Positions 26,679-34,500 of a stretch of 64,000 nucleotides of DNA are shown here, piece after piece (position 1 is the first letter of the stretch; every line of letters starts with the position of its first letter). The position numbers and the translations under genes are program-made. Below the pieces are notes generated by a model. That model saw only the letters and a program-made list of their open reading frames with translations, did no database searches and was not told the DNA's origin. This DNA comes from Terrimesophilobacter sp044464485 (GTDB lineage Bacteria; Actinomycetota; Actinomycetes; Actinomycetales; Microbacteriaceae): positions 62,001 through 126,000 of the forward strand of contig JBIQLG010000006.1 in the NCBI GenBank assembly GCA_044464485.1, written 5' to 3'.

Positions 26679-27405
26679 GGTGCGCGGCGAGCATGTCGTG
26701 CGGTACCGAGTCCATCGCGAAGTCGACCCACTGCCGGTAACCTTCGGCGCTGGGGTGAAAGCTGTCGGTCGCCCAAAACTCCGGTGTGTACGGAATTGGT
26801 TTCGGGATCGCGAAAACGCCCACCATCCCGGCCACCCCTTCACGAGCGGCATCGTCGAGGCTTGCCGCGTGCAGCGCGAGATTCCACCTGACCGGCTGCG
26901 GCAGCGCGGCGAACCGATCGAAGCGCGGCATCAGGGAAACCAGGATGAGTGCCTGAGGATTCGCCTCCCGCAGCGCTCGGACAATGCGTGACACATCTCG
27001 GCGGAAGGAACCGCGTGAACGCAAGCCGAGCGCGTCGTTTGCCCCGATCGTGAGGAACGCAAGATCAGTTTCGTGGGCCGTGGCCTCGTCCAGATAGTCG
27101 ACCAGAATGTCTCGCGCCGTCGCCCCATTGCGGCCCACAGCGCGCCAGTGAGTACCCCGGTTGACGCGGTCGAGGATGTCGCGCGCAAGGTTTCCGCACA
27201 GGGCGTCGGCCTGAGTGTCGGCGCCCACTCCGGTCGCAGTGGAGTCGCCGAGCACGAGCACGTTCACGGGATTCGGGCCGGCCAGCGAACCGGTCCACGG
27301 AAGCGCGGCATCCGGAAGTCTCGGAATACTGGCTCTCAGGCGGCGTGACTGTGCGAGGAGCACCGGGGCCAAAGGGATGGCCACCAACCGACTGAGTCGC
27401 TTCAC
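26671..27405 (-). CDS. SGNH/GDSL-family hydrolase
   Basis: A 244-residue esterase/lipase-type protein of the SGNH fold. Block I is VLVLGDSTATGVG with the catalytic serine at about residue 55, block III is TIGANDALGL, and block V is DSFHPSAEGY with the Asp-His pair. The N-terminus (RLVAIPLAPVLLAQSRRL) is a short hydrophobic stretch after basic residues; it may be a membrane anchor or uncleaved signal. Substrates of such enzymes vary from lipids to acetylated sugars and are not deducible here. The GTG at 27405 is supported by TAACCT 6 nt upstream. Confidence 0.85.
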   Translation of the reverse strand: MKRLSRLVAIPLAPVLLAQSRRLRASIPRLPDAALPWTGSLAGPNPVNVLVLGDSTATGVGADTQADALCGNLARDILDRVNRGTHWRAVGRNGATARDILVDYLDEATAHETDLAFLTIGANDALGLRSRGSFRRDVSRIVRALREANPQALILVSLMPRFDRFAALPQPVRWNLALHAASLDDAAREGVAGMVGVFAIPKPIPYTPEFWATDSFHPSAEGYRQWVDFAMDSVPHDMLAAHLG

Positions 27406-27411
27406 CTCCCA

Positions 27412-27417
27412 AGGTTA
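27412..27417 (-). promoter_or_regulatory. -10 element (TAACCT) of the GDSL hydrolase gene
   Basis: TAACCT on the minus strand is 6 nt before the GTG at 27405. Confidence 0.45.
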
Positions 27418-27450
27418 TCCGGCAACTTCCGGCAGGCTCGGCCGGAGGCG

Positions 27451-28374
27451 CTACGCGTCGCGGCGAGGCGTCAAATGGATGCCGGCGAGCATGCAGCGCA
27501 CCGAGCCGCCGGAAAGCTCGATGGTCGGCACGTCCACGGCAACAATGCGGCAGGTTCTTTCGATGGTCGCGCGCTGCGCCGGCGTGAGGCAGTTGGCGGC
27601 ACGCTGGGACATCGCGAGAAGGGGCCCGTTCGTGCCGGTGAGCTCGAAGGCGTTGCCGGCAAACTCGCTGATCTGCTCGAAATCCAAATCGATCACGACA
27701 CGGCCGTGCGCGCTCAATCTCTCCACGATTTCCTCGCGCCGCTCGACCGGCATCATCATTCCCGTGCCGGCGAGCACAAAATCGGTCGCGATGCACATGA
27801 GAACATTCGTGTGGTAAATCGGGGTACCGCTCGGATCGACTGCGTCGAACACCATTGGTTCGTATCCGAAGTTCGTGCAAAAGCGCTCGAGAGCGATCGG
27901 GTCGGCGCGATGCGATCGCGCCACGTACGCGACACGCTCCTGATTGTCGAGAACCATCGCGCCGGTGCCTTCAAGGTAGATTCCGTCCACCTCGAGACCC
28001 GAATAGTCGATGATGTCCTGCACCCGATATTTTGCCTTGAGCAGTTCGAGGATGTCCTGCCGGCGCTCGATGCGCCGGTTCGGAGCGAACATCGGATACA
28101 CCGCGACGTGCCCGCCGATGTGCGTGGAGAGCCAGTTGTTGGGAAAGACGCTGTCCGGTCGATCGGTGCGCTCATCGTCGAACATGTGCACGCGAACGCC
28201 CTCGGCTTCGAGCGCTTCGGCAAGAGCGGTTGTTTCGCGATACGCGGCGGCGGCCCGCTCCTGCGAGCCGTTGGGTGAAGCCGACTGGAACACGTTGTCG
28301 GCGGCGGTGATGGGGTTGACGTCGAAGTGAAGCGGTCGAACCATGACCACGGCAGATGGCGCCTGAACGTTCAT
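27451..28374 (-). CDS. ctlX: Citrulline utilization hydrolase CtlX (arginine deiminase-like fold)
   Basis: A 307-residue member of the guanidine-modifying (arginine deiminase) superfamily, matching the CtlX group that breaks down citrulline. Key regions are VRPLHFDVNPIT near the start, PDSVFPNNWLSTHIGG, YLEGTGAMVLD with the acidic catalytic residue, IYHTNVLMCI with the histidine, and GGSVRCMLAGIHL, placing the nucleophilic cysteine at C294. The expected products are ornithine, CO2 and ammonia. It begins one base after the stop of ocd (TGACATG), so the enzymes should act in turn: citrulline to ornithine, then ornithine to proline. Confidence 0.88.
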   Translation of the reverse strand: MNVQAPSAVVMVRPLHFDVNPITAADNVFQSASPNGSQERAAAAYRETTALAEALEAEGVRVHMFDDERTDRPDSVFPNNWLSTHIGGHVAVYPMFAPNRRIERRQDILELLKAKYRVQDIIDYSGLEVDGIYLEGTGAMVLDNQERVAYVARSHRADPIALERFCTNFGYEPMVFDAVDPSGTPIYHTNVLMCIATDFVLAGTGMMMPVERREEIVERLSAHGRVVIDLDFEQISEFAGNAFELTGTNGPLLAMSQRAANCLTPAQRATIERTCRIVAVDVPTIELSGGSVRCMLAGIHLTPRRDA

Positions 28375-28375
28375 G

Positions 28376-29407
28376 TCAGCCGCCTACCGGCGACATCGCG
28401 CCAACGAAGCCAAACAGATCCTTCGGGTTGTCGGGGTTTGCGACGAGATCGATGTCCTCATAGAAGTCCGTGCCATCCACGGAGTCCCGAACGTACCGCA
28501 GCGCAGAGAAATCTTCGATCGCGAAGCCGACGGAGTCGAACACGGTAATCTGATCCGCCGAAGCGCGTCCCGGAGCGTCCCCCGTAAGCACCTTCCAAAA
28601 CTCGGTGACCTCGAATTCTTCCGGCCGGTTCTGAATCTCGCCTTCGATGCGAGTCTGGGGTGGAAATTCGACGAACACTGTCGCGTCATCCAATATCTGC
28701 GGATCAAGTTCGGTCTTTCCCGGGCAATCGCCGCCGATCGCGTTGATGTGCATTCCCGGTGTGACCATGTCGCGCGTGAGCACCGTGGCGTTCGCTTTGT
28801 CTGCCGTGCAGGTCGTGACGATGTCGGCACCGGTAACCGCATCCGCCGCAGACGAGGCGATCGTGATGTGGAAGCCGAGCGGTTCGAGATTGCGTACGAA
28901 CTTTTCCATCGCTGCCGGGTCGGTATCCCAAACCCGCAGGTTGTCCACGCCCGTCACGGAGCGGATGGCGGTCGACTGGAACTCTGCCTGGCTCCCCGCG
29001 CCGATGAGCGCCATGGTCGTGCTACCCGGCCGCGTGAGCGCCTTCGCGACCATTGCGGACGTGGCGGCGGTGCGCAATGCCGTGAGCACCGTCATCTCCG
29101 TGAGGAACGTGGGGTAGCCGTTGTGCACGTCGGCGAGCACCCCGAAGGCCGTGACGGTCTGAAATCCGCGGGCGGGATTGGACGGATGCCCGTTCACGTA
29201 TTTGAAACCGTACGTCTCCATGTCGCTCGTCGGCATGAGCTCGATGACGCCAAACGGAGTGTGGCTGGCAACCCTCGGCGTCTTGTCGAACCGCTCCCAG
29301 CGCCGGAAGTCGCTCTCGAGGTACTCGACCATGCCGGACATGATGGAAACTGGTCCGTGGTGTCCGATCCAGCGGACCATGTTGTGTACGTCCACGAACC
29401 GGGTCAT
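28376..29407 (-). CDS. ocd: Ornithine cyclodeaminase
   Basis: A 343-residue mu-crystallin/ornithine cyclodeaminase-family enzyme that turns ornithine into proline and ammonia using bound NAD. Motifs include VNGHPSNPARGFQTV near the substrate pocket, the NAD site MALIGAGSQAEFQ, and INAIGGDCPGKTELDPQIL with the conserved Asp. The length and the GDCPGKTEL form match true ornithine cyclodeaminases rather than alanine dehydrogenase relatives. The ATG at 29407 has GAAGGAG a few bases upstream; an ATG nine codons earlier has no such site. It is first in the ocd-ctlX operon and divergent from an Lrp regulator. Confidence 0.9.
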   Translation of the reverse strand: MTRFVDVHNMVRWIGHHGPVSIMSGMVEYLESDFRRWERFDKTPRVASHTPFGVIELMPTSDMETYGFKYVNGHPSNPARGFQTVTAFGVLADVHNGYPTFLTEMTVLTALRTAATSAMVAKALTRPGSTTMALIGAGSQAEFQSTAIRSVTGVDNLRVWDTDPAAMEKFVRNLEPLGFHITIASSAADAVTGADIVTTCTADKANATVLTRDMVTPGMHINAIGGDCPGKTELDPQILDDATVFVEFPPQTRIEGEIQNRPEEFEVTEFWKVLTGDAPGRASADQITVFDSVGFAIEDFSALRYVRDSVDGTDFYEDIDLVANPDNPKDLFGFVGAMSPVGG

Positions 29408-29503
29408 GTGGCGCTCCTTCACTCTCGAACTCAACGTTACGGCTTAGCGATATGCAACGACAACCGCGATAATGCGCACTAATTGCCCATCAACTGGTCA
29501 CAA

Positions 29504-29517
29504 TAGCTAGCTAACAT
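29504..29517 (+). promoter_or_regulatory. Lrp-gene promoter with palindrome in the ocd/lrp intergenic region
   Basis: The 10-bp self-complementary word TAGCTAGCTA (29504-29513) overlaps TAACAT (29512-29517), which is 7 nt before the lrp ATG at 29525. The region is AT-rich compared with its surroundings and must also hold the ocd promoter. An Lrp site here would control both directions; this is inference. Confidence 0.4.
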
Positions 29518-29524
29518 TGACACT

Positions 29525-29962
29525 ATGCCAAAGAGCGTTCTGGATGAGACAGATCGTCGCCTGCTTTCCCTCCTCAGGGAGGACGGGCGCATCCCCGTAG
29601 CGGAGCTGGCACGGTTGCTCGGCGTCGCCCGCGCGACCGTCACCTCGCGCATCGAACGCCTCGTTTCCTCCGGGACCATCATCGGTTTCAGTGTGCGTGT
29701 TCGTGACGAGCTCGACCCACTTGAGGTGCGCGCCATCACGCTCATCGAGGTGGAAGGTCGAACGACCGACTCGGTTATTCGCGCTCTGCGCGGCATCCCC
29801 GAGATACGTGCACTGCACACCACGAACGGCGCCTGGGATCTTGTGGCGGAACTGGGCGCGGAGTCGCTGGCTCACTTCGACAGCGTGCTCGGCCGAATCC
29901 GTTCAATTCCGGGTGTGGTGAACAGCGAAACCAGCCTGCTGCTCAGTTCCGTGCTGCGCTGA
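29525..29962 (+). CDS. Lrp/AsnC-family transcriptional regulator
   Basis: A 145-residue regulator. The N-terminal AsnC-type helix-turn-helix (DETDRRLLSLLREDGRIPVA; LLGVARATVTSRIERL) is followed by a RAM ligand-binding domain (VRAITLIEVEGRTTDSVIRA; GAWDLVAELGAES). Lrp proteins form dimers or octamers and respond to amino acids. The divergent ocd-ctlX operon makes ornithine, citrulline or arginine the likely effector. TAACAT 7 nt before the ATG suggests a leaderless transcript. The gene converges on purC with about 30 nt between the stops. Confidence 0.9.
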   Translation: MPKSVLDETDRRLLSLLREDGRIPVAELARLLGVARATVTSRIERLVSSGTIIGFSVRVRDELDPLEVRAITLIEVEGRTTDSVIRALRGIPEIRALHTTNGAWDLVAELGAESLAHFDSVLGRIRSIPGVVNSETSLLLSSVLR

Positions 29963-29991
29963 CCTCCCCCGGCCAGGCGATCGCGGGCGCG

Positions 29992-30864
29992 CTACGCGGT
30001 GAGACGGTCGACGAGTTCGCGGTACCTGTCGGCGGTGCGCTGCAGCACGTCGTCGGAAAGACGCGGGGGCGTGCCGGTTCCGTCCCAGTGAGCGTTGAGC
30101 CAGTCGCGCACAATCTGTTTGTCGAAGCTGTCCGCGCGCTCGCCGGCCGACCAGCTTGCGGCATCCCAGTAGCGGCTGCTGTCGCTCGTGAGTACCTCAT
30201 CGGCGAGCGTGACGGTACCGTCCGCATCCGCGCCGAACTCGAATTTCGTGTCGGCCAGAATGAGACCTCGCTCATGGGCGATAGCACTGGCGCGCGCAAA
30301 AATTTCCAGACTGGAAGCGCGCACCGCGTGAGCGACGTCGGAGCCCACCAATTCGGTGGTGCGCTCGAACGAAATGTTTTCGTCGTGTTCGCCGAGCGGC
30401 GCCTTGAACGCGGGCGTGTAAATCGGATGCGGCAGCCGATCACCGAATCCCAATCCCTCGGGCAATTCCACGCCGCAAATGCTTCCCGAAGCCTGATACT
30501 CCTTCCAGCCGCTGCCGGCAAGGTACCCGCGCACCACGCACTCGAGGGGAAACATGTCGAGCGTGCGCACGAGCATGGCGCGACCGCCAAACTCTGCGGG
30601 AATGAGACCGGCAGCACCTCCGGAAGTGCCGTGGTCCGGCATCCCGTACTCCGCCACCAGATGATTCGGCACTCCCGCCAGCTGATCGAACCACCACAGG
30701 CTGAGCTGGGTGAGCAACTGACCCTTGCCGGGGATCCCGGGTTCGAGCACGTGATCGAAGGCGCTGATGCGGTCGCTCGCTACCATCAGGATTTCGCCTG
30801 GCCTCGCATCCGACCGGTAAAGATCGCGGACCTTGCCGGAATACTGAAGCTTCCAGTCGCTCAC
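29992..30864 (-). CDS. purC: Phosphoribosylaminoimidazole-succinocarboxamide synthase
   Basis: A 290-residue SAICAR synthetase that joins CAIR and aspartate with ATP. Recognisable segments are YSGKVRDLYRS at the N-terminus, VASDRISAFDHVLEPGIPGKG, VRTLDMFPLECVVRGYLAGS and LADTKFEFG (metal-binding region), then the C-terminal SFDKQIVRDWLN. This is the longer form common in actinobacteria and yeast. The GTG at 30864 overlaps the purD stop by 4 nt (GTGA), giving a coupled purD-purC operon. Confidence 0.94.
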   Translation of the reverse strand: MSDWKLQYSGKVRDLYRSDARPGEILMVASDRISAFDHVLEPGIPGKGQLLTQLSLWWFDQLAGVPNHLVAEYGMPDHGTSGGAAGLIPAEFGGRAMLVRTLDMFPLECVVRGYLAGSGWKEYQASGSICGVELPEGLGFGDRLPHPIYTPAFKAPLGEHDENISFERTTELVGSDVAHAVRASSLEIFARASAIAHERGLILADTKFEFGADADGTVTLADEVLTSDSSRYWDAASWSAGERADSFDKQIVRDWLNAHWDGTGTPPRLSDDVLQRTADRYRELVDRLTA

Positions 30865-32108
30865 GCGACCGCCGCCGCAATGTCGGCTCGATAGTGCGAA
30901 CCGTCGAGGCCGATCATGTCTAAAGCGTAATACGCACGCGATCGCGCCTCGCCGAAGTCAGAACCGGTTGCGCTCACGCTGAGTACGCGACCGCCCGTCG
31001 CAACCAGATCGTTGCCATCGCGCGCGGTCGCCGCATGCAGAACGTGCACGCCGGGAACGGCGGCGGCTTTGTCGATTCCGCGGATGATTCGGCCGGTGAG
31101 CGGGTGATCCGGATAGCCTTCGCTCGCGAGTACGACGCTCACGCACACGTCATCGGAAAACACGGGAACGGGCATGCCCGTGAGGGCTCCGGTTGCGGCC
31201 GCGTAGAGCAAACCGCTCAACGGGGTCATCAGTCGGGGAAGCACTACCTGAGTCTCCGGGTCGCCGAACCGCGCGTTGAACTCGATGACTTTGACCCCGT
31301 TTGCGGTGAGCACGAGGCCGCAGTAGAGGAGCCCGCTGAACGGCGTTCCCTGCTCCGCCATCTGGCGGATGACGGGCATCGCGATGCGGTCGCGAACCTC
31401 CTCGACGAAGCCCTGAGGCAACCACGGCACCGGCGAGTACGCCCCCATACCCCCGGTGTTCGGGCCCTCATCACCATCGGCCACCCGCTTGAAGTCTTGT
31501 GCCGGAGCGAGCGGCGAAACCGTGGTTCCGTCGGCCAAAAAGAACAGCGACACCTCCGGGCCGTCGAGAAACTCCTCGATCAGTACCGGGCCGAGTTGAA
31601 GAAAATGTTCCGCGTGGGCGAGCGCCGCGGCGCGATCGGCGGTGACGATGACGCCTTTGCCGGCCGCGAGGCCATCGGCCTTCACGACGTAGGGCGAACC
31701 GAACTTGTCGAGTGCGGCAGAGGCCGCATCGAGCGTCGTTGCTCGCCTCGCTCCGCCCGTGGGAACGCCTGCGGCATCCATGACGCGCTTGGCGAAGGCC
31801 TTGCTGCCCTCCAGTTGCGCCGCAGCCATGCTCGGTCCAAACACCGGAATGTGCTGGCGCGTCAACGCGTCGGAAACGCCGGCGACGAGGGGGGCCTCCG
31901 GCCCGATCACCACCAGATCGATCCTGCTGTCGATCGCGAAGGATGCGACGACATCCGCGTTCTCGGGATCGAGCGCAACGGTCTCGGTCGCGTCGGCAAT
32001 GCCCGCGTTTCCGGGAGCCACCGTGATGTGGTGACCGGCGTCCTCAGCGAGCAGCGAGGAGACGATGGCATGCTCTCGCGCTCCTGAGCCGAGAATGAGG
32101 ATTCGCAC
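30861..32108 (-). CDS. purD: Phosphoribosylamine-glycine ligase (GARS)
   Basis: A 415-residue ATP-grasp enzyme for the second step of purine synthesis. It opens with MRILILGSGAREHAIVSSL. It carries VVIGPEAPLVAGVSDAL in the N-domain, and the ATP-grasp segments VVKADGLAAGKGVIVT, EGPEVSLFFLADG-like residues (DGPEVSLFFLADG), GGMGAYSPVPW and EFNARFGDPETQVVLPRL. Three GTG codons occur in tandem at the start. The third (32108) is preferred because TAACCT lies exactly 6 nt before it and it gives the usual PurD N-terminus. It diverges from the sterol-carrier-family gene over a 68-bp gap. Confidence 0.94.
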   Translation of the reverse strand: MRILILGSGAREHAIVSSLLAEDAGHHITVAPGNAGIADATETVALDPENADVVASFAIDSRIDLVVIGPEAPLVAGVSDALTRQHIPVFGPSMAAAQLEGSKAFAKRVMDAAGVPTGGARRATTLDAASAALDKFGSPYVVKADGLAAGKGVIVTADRAAALAHAEHFLQLGPVLIEEFLDGPEVSLFFLADGTTVSPLAPAQDFKRVADGDEGPNTGGMGAYSPVPWLPQGFVEEVRDRIAMPVIRQMAEQGTPFSGLLYCGLVLTANGVKVIEFNARFGDPETQVVLPRLMTPLSGLLYAAATGALTGMPVPVFSDDVCVSVVLASEGYPDHPLTGRIIRGIDKAAAVPGVHVLHAATARDGNDLVATGGRVLSVSATGSDFGEARSRAYYALDMIGLDGSHYRADIAAAVA

Positions 32109-32114
32109 CACCAC

Positions 32115-32120
32115 AGGTTA
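32115..32120 (-). promoter_or_regulatory. -10 element (TAACCT) of the purD-purC operon
   Basis: TAACCT on the minus strand is 6 nt before the third of three tandem GTG codons and decides the purD start at 32108. Confidence 0.45.
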
Positions 32121-32164
32121 CCCGCACTGTGTGTCTCCTGTGATCGCTGCACGCTGCATTCCGT

Positions 32165-32170
32165 TAGCGT
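32165..32170 (+). promoter_or_regulatory. -10 element (TAGCGT) of the sterol-carrier-family gene
   Basis: TAGCGT lies 6 nt before the ATG at 32177, with no Shine-Dalgarno sequence. Confidence 0.45.
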
Positions 32171-32176
32171 GGACTG

Positions 32177-32560
32177 ATGGGTAAATCACGAATTGTCGCC
32201 ATTGTGGGTGAGGCAGCGGTGCGCACCATGATGGATTCGGGGAGCGAAACGGAACGTGATGTCACCGCCATGGGCGTGCGTTATCTGTTGCAGACCCTTG
32301 GTGATATCGCTCCGGGCAACACGCTCGAAGTTCGCGTTCCACCGCACGGCGCAATTCAATGCATGGATGGACCGCGGCACACGAGGGGGACCCCGCCCAA
32401 CGTCATCGAGACGGATGCCCAAACCTGGCTGGAGCTGGCCACCGGATCGCTCACGTGGGAATCTGCGCTCGCCGATAACCGCGTTTCGGCATCCGGGTCG
32501 CGCGCAAGCCTTGAAGACGTGCTCCCGCTTCCGTGGAATAACGGAACAATAGGAGCATGA
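32177..32560 (+). CDS. Sterol carrier-family protein
   Basis: A 127-residue soluble protein of the bacterial sterol-carrier family, recognised by LLQTLGDIAPGNTLEVRVPP, GAIQCMDGPRHTRGTPPNVIETD and TWLELATGSLTWESALADNRVSASG cut into shorter conserved blocks. Homologues are common next to purine genes in actinobacteria. They resemble SCP2-like lipid-binding folds, but no ligand or role has been settled. It is probably leaderless and overlaps the next gene by 4 nt (ATGA), so a complex or shared function with that membrane protein is possible. Confidence 0.75.
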   Translation: MGKSRIVAIVGEAAVRTMMDSGSETERDVTAMGVRYLLQTLGDIAPGNTLEVRVPPHGAIQCMDGPRHTRGTPPNVIETDAQTWLELATGSLTWESALADNRVSASGSRASLEDVLPLPWNNGTIGA

Positions 32561-32910
32561 GCGAATCTCCTGAAGACCTCAACGATGAGGAGCGTGCGAC
32601 CGTCAACATTCGTCGGGCGCCAAAATTTTCCGCATTTGTCGTCGTAGGTGCGCTCATCGGGTTTCTCGTCGCGCTCGTGCTCACCTCCGTGTTCCCGGCA
32701 GATCCCAAGGTCGGATTTGCCGCGACTCTCGGCCTGTTCTCCCTCTTCGGAATCTCCCTCGGGGGCATCATCGCGGCGGCCATCGCTGTGGTCGTCGACC
32801 GAAGGGCAAGTCGTCGGTCTGGCACGGTCATCGCGGGTAAACTGGCCGTGCGCGTCGAGGAGGAACCCAAACGGTCCGACGACAGCGAGTCAACACACAC
32901 CACTTCATAA
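32557..32910 (+). CDS. Small membrane protein of unknown function
   Basis: A 117-residue protein with a charged N-terminus, two transmembrane helices (about residues 26-46, FVVVGALIGFLVALVLTSVF; and 54-84, ending IIAAAIAVVVD), and a basic then acidic C-terminal tail of about 30 residues. I recognise no enzyme or transporter motif. Homologues in related genomes have been given transporter names without evidence; two helices alone do not support that. It overlaps the sterol-carrier-family gene by 4 nt and ends 33 nt before purF. It is therefore likely part of the same transcript. Confidence 0.7.
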   Translation: MSESPEDLNDEERATVNIRRAPKFSAFVVVGALIGFLVALVLTSVFPADPKVGFAATLGLFSLFGISLGGIIAAAIAVVVDRRASRRSGTVIAGKLAVRVEEEPKRSDDSESTHTTS

Positions 32911-32943
32911 AACCCGAGCAGCGACAGATAAGGGGCACACGTT

Positions 32944-34458
32944 TTGGCCGGTGGCGATGGTCGGCTGGGTCACGAGTTACTCCCCGGAGAAAAAGGCCCT
33001 CAGGATGCGTGCGGCGTGTTCGGTGTGTGGGCTCCCGGCGAAGAGGTCTCCAAACTCACGTACTTCGGACTGTATGCACTGCAGCATCGCGGGCAGGAGT
33101 CAGCGGGAATTGCCACGAGCGATGGCTCCAAAATTCTCGTGTACAAAGACATGGGCCTCGTCTCCCAGGTCTTCAACGAATCGGCTCTCAACACGCTTGT
33201 TGGACACCTCGCGATCGGCCACACGCGCTATTCCACGACCGGTGCTTCAAGCTGGCAGAACGCGCAGCCGACGCTCGGTCGCACCGCAGGGGGTACTGTG
33301 GCGCTCGGCCACAATGGCAACCTCACGAACACGCTGGAGCTTCTGGGTCTTGTTCGCGAACGGCATCCGGAGCTGAGAGGCGAGCTCGCGAACGGAAACA
33401 CGACCGATACCGCAGTCATCACGGGGCTGCTTGCCGGTGACCTCGACCACACGCTCGAGGCGACGGCGCTCGAGGTGCTTCCGCTGCTGCGCGGGGCGTT
33501 CTGCCTTGTGTTCATGGACGAAACCACGCTGTACGCGGCCCGCGATCCTCAGGGCGTTCGGCCGCTCGTGCTGGGCAGGCTGGAGCGCGGATGGGTTGTG
33601 GCCAGCGAGAGTGCCGCGCTCGACATTGTGGGCGCATCCTTCGTTCGCGAGGTGGAACCCGGTGAGCTCATCGCGATCGATGAAAACGGGTTGCGCTCGC
33701 AGCGTTTCGCCGCAGCGAAGCGCGCCGGATGCGTCTTCGAGTACGTTTACCTCGCACGTCCCGACACCACCATCGCCGGTCGCGGCGTGCATGAAGCGCG
33801 CGTGGAAATGGGTCGCCGTCTGGCGCAGGAATACCCGGTGGAGGCCGATCTGGTCATCCCCACGCCGGAGTCGGGAACGCCGGCGGCGATCGGGTACGCG
33901 GAGGCTTCCGGCATTCCCTACGGGCAGGGCCTCGTGAAGAACGCGTACGTGGGACGCACGTTCATTCAGCCCTCCCAGACGATTCGTCAGCGGGGAATCA
34001 AACTCAAACTGAACCCGCTTCGAGAAGTGATCAACGGCAAGAGGCTCATCGTCGTGGACGACTCGATCGTGCGCGGCAACACTCAACGCGCGCTCGTGGC
34101 GATGCTCCGCGAAGCCGGCGCCGCAGAAGTGCACGTGCGGATTTCGAGCCCTCCGATCACGTGGCCGTGCTTCTACGGCATCGACTTCGCGTCCCGTGCC
34201 GAACTTCTTGCCACCGGCCTGAGCGTCGACGAAGTGCGGCAGGCGATCGGTGCGGATTCGCTCGGTTACCTCTCCGAAGACGGGATGATCGAGGCGACCG
34301 AGCAACCGAGGTCGACGCTGTGCACTGCCTGCTTTACCGGCGTCTACCCCATCCCGCTCTCTGATTCGCAACTCATCGGCAAGAACCTGCTGGAAGTGGA
34401 GACCACCGAGAGGGAGTACACGCCTCTCGTCTTCGGCGATCCCGGTCGACAGGAATGA
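32944..34458 (+). CDS. purF: Amidophosphoribosyltransferase
   Basis: A 504-residue enzyme for the first committed step of purine synthesis, making phosphoribosylamine from PRPP and glutamine. The nucleophile is C23 in DACGVFGVW, so residues 1-22 are a propeptide that must be removed. Glutaminase signatures follow (QHRGQESAGIA; GHTRYSTTG). The PRPP-binding motif is VVDDSIVRGNT. Cysteines in GCVFEYVY, WPCFYGID and LCTACFTG match the ligands of the 4Fe-4S cluster in Bacillus-type PurF. The TTG at 32944 is chosen because AAGGGG (32930-32935) lies 8 nt upstream and the propeptide length fits. purM follows 42 nt later. Confidence 0.95.
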   Translation: MAGGDGRLGHELLPGEKGPQDACGVFGVWAPGEEVSKLTYFGLYALQHRGQESAGIATSDGSKILVYKDMGLVSQVFNESALNTLVGHLAIGHTRYSTTGASSWQNAQPTLGRTAGGTVALGHNGNLTNTLELLGLVRERHPELRGELANGNTTDTAVITGLLAGDLDHTLEATALEVLPLLRGAFCLVFMDETTLYAARDPQGVRPLVLGRLERGWVVASESAALDIVGASFVREVEPGELIAIDENGLRSQRFAAAKRAGCVFEYVYLARPDTTIAGRGVHEARVEMGRRLAQEYPVEADLVIPTPESGTPAAIGYAEASGIPYGQGLVKNAYVGRTFIQPSQTIRQRGIKLKLNPLREVINGKRLIVVDDSIVRGNTQRALVAMLREAGAAEVHVRISSPPITWPCFYGIDFASRAELLATGLSVDEVRQAIGADSLGYLSEDGMIEATEQPRSTLCTACFTGVYPIPLSDSQLIGKNLLEVETTEREYTPLVFGDPGRQE

Positions 34459-34500
34459 TGGCGACGACGGGCACGGCCACGACAACGGACAGGAGCGAGC

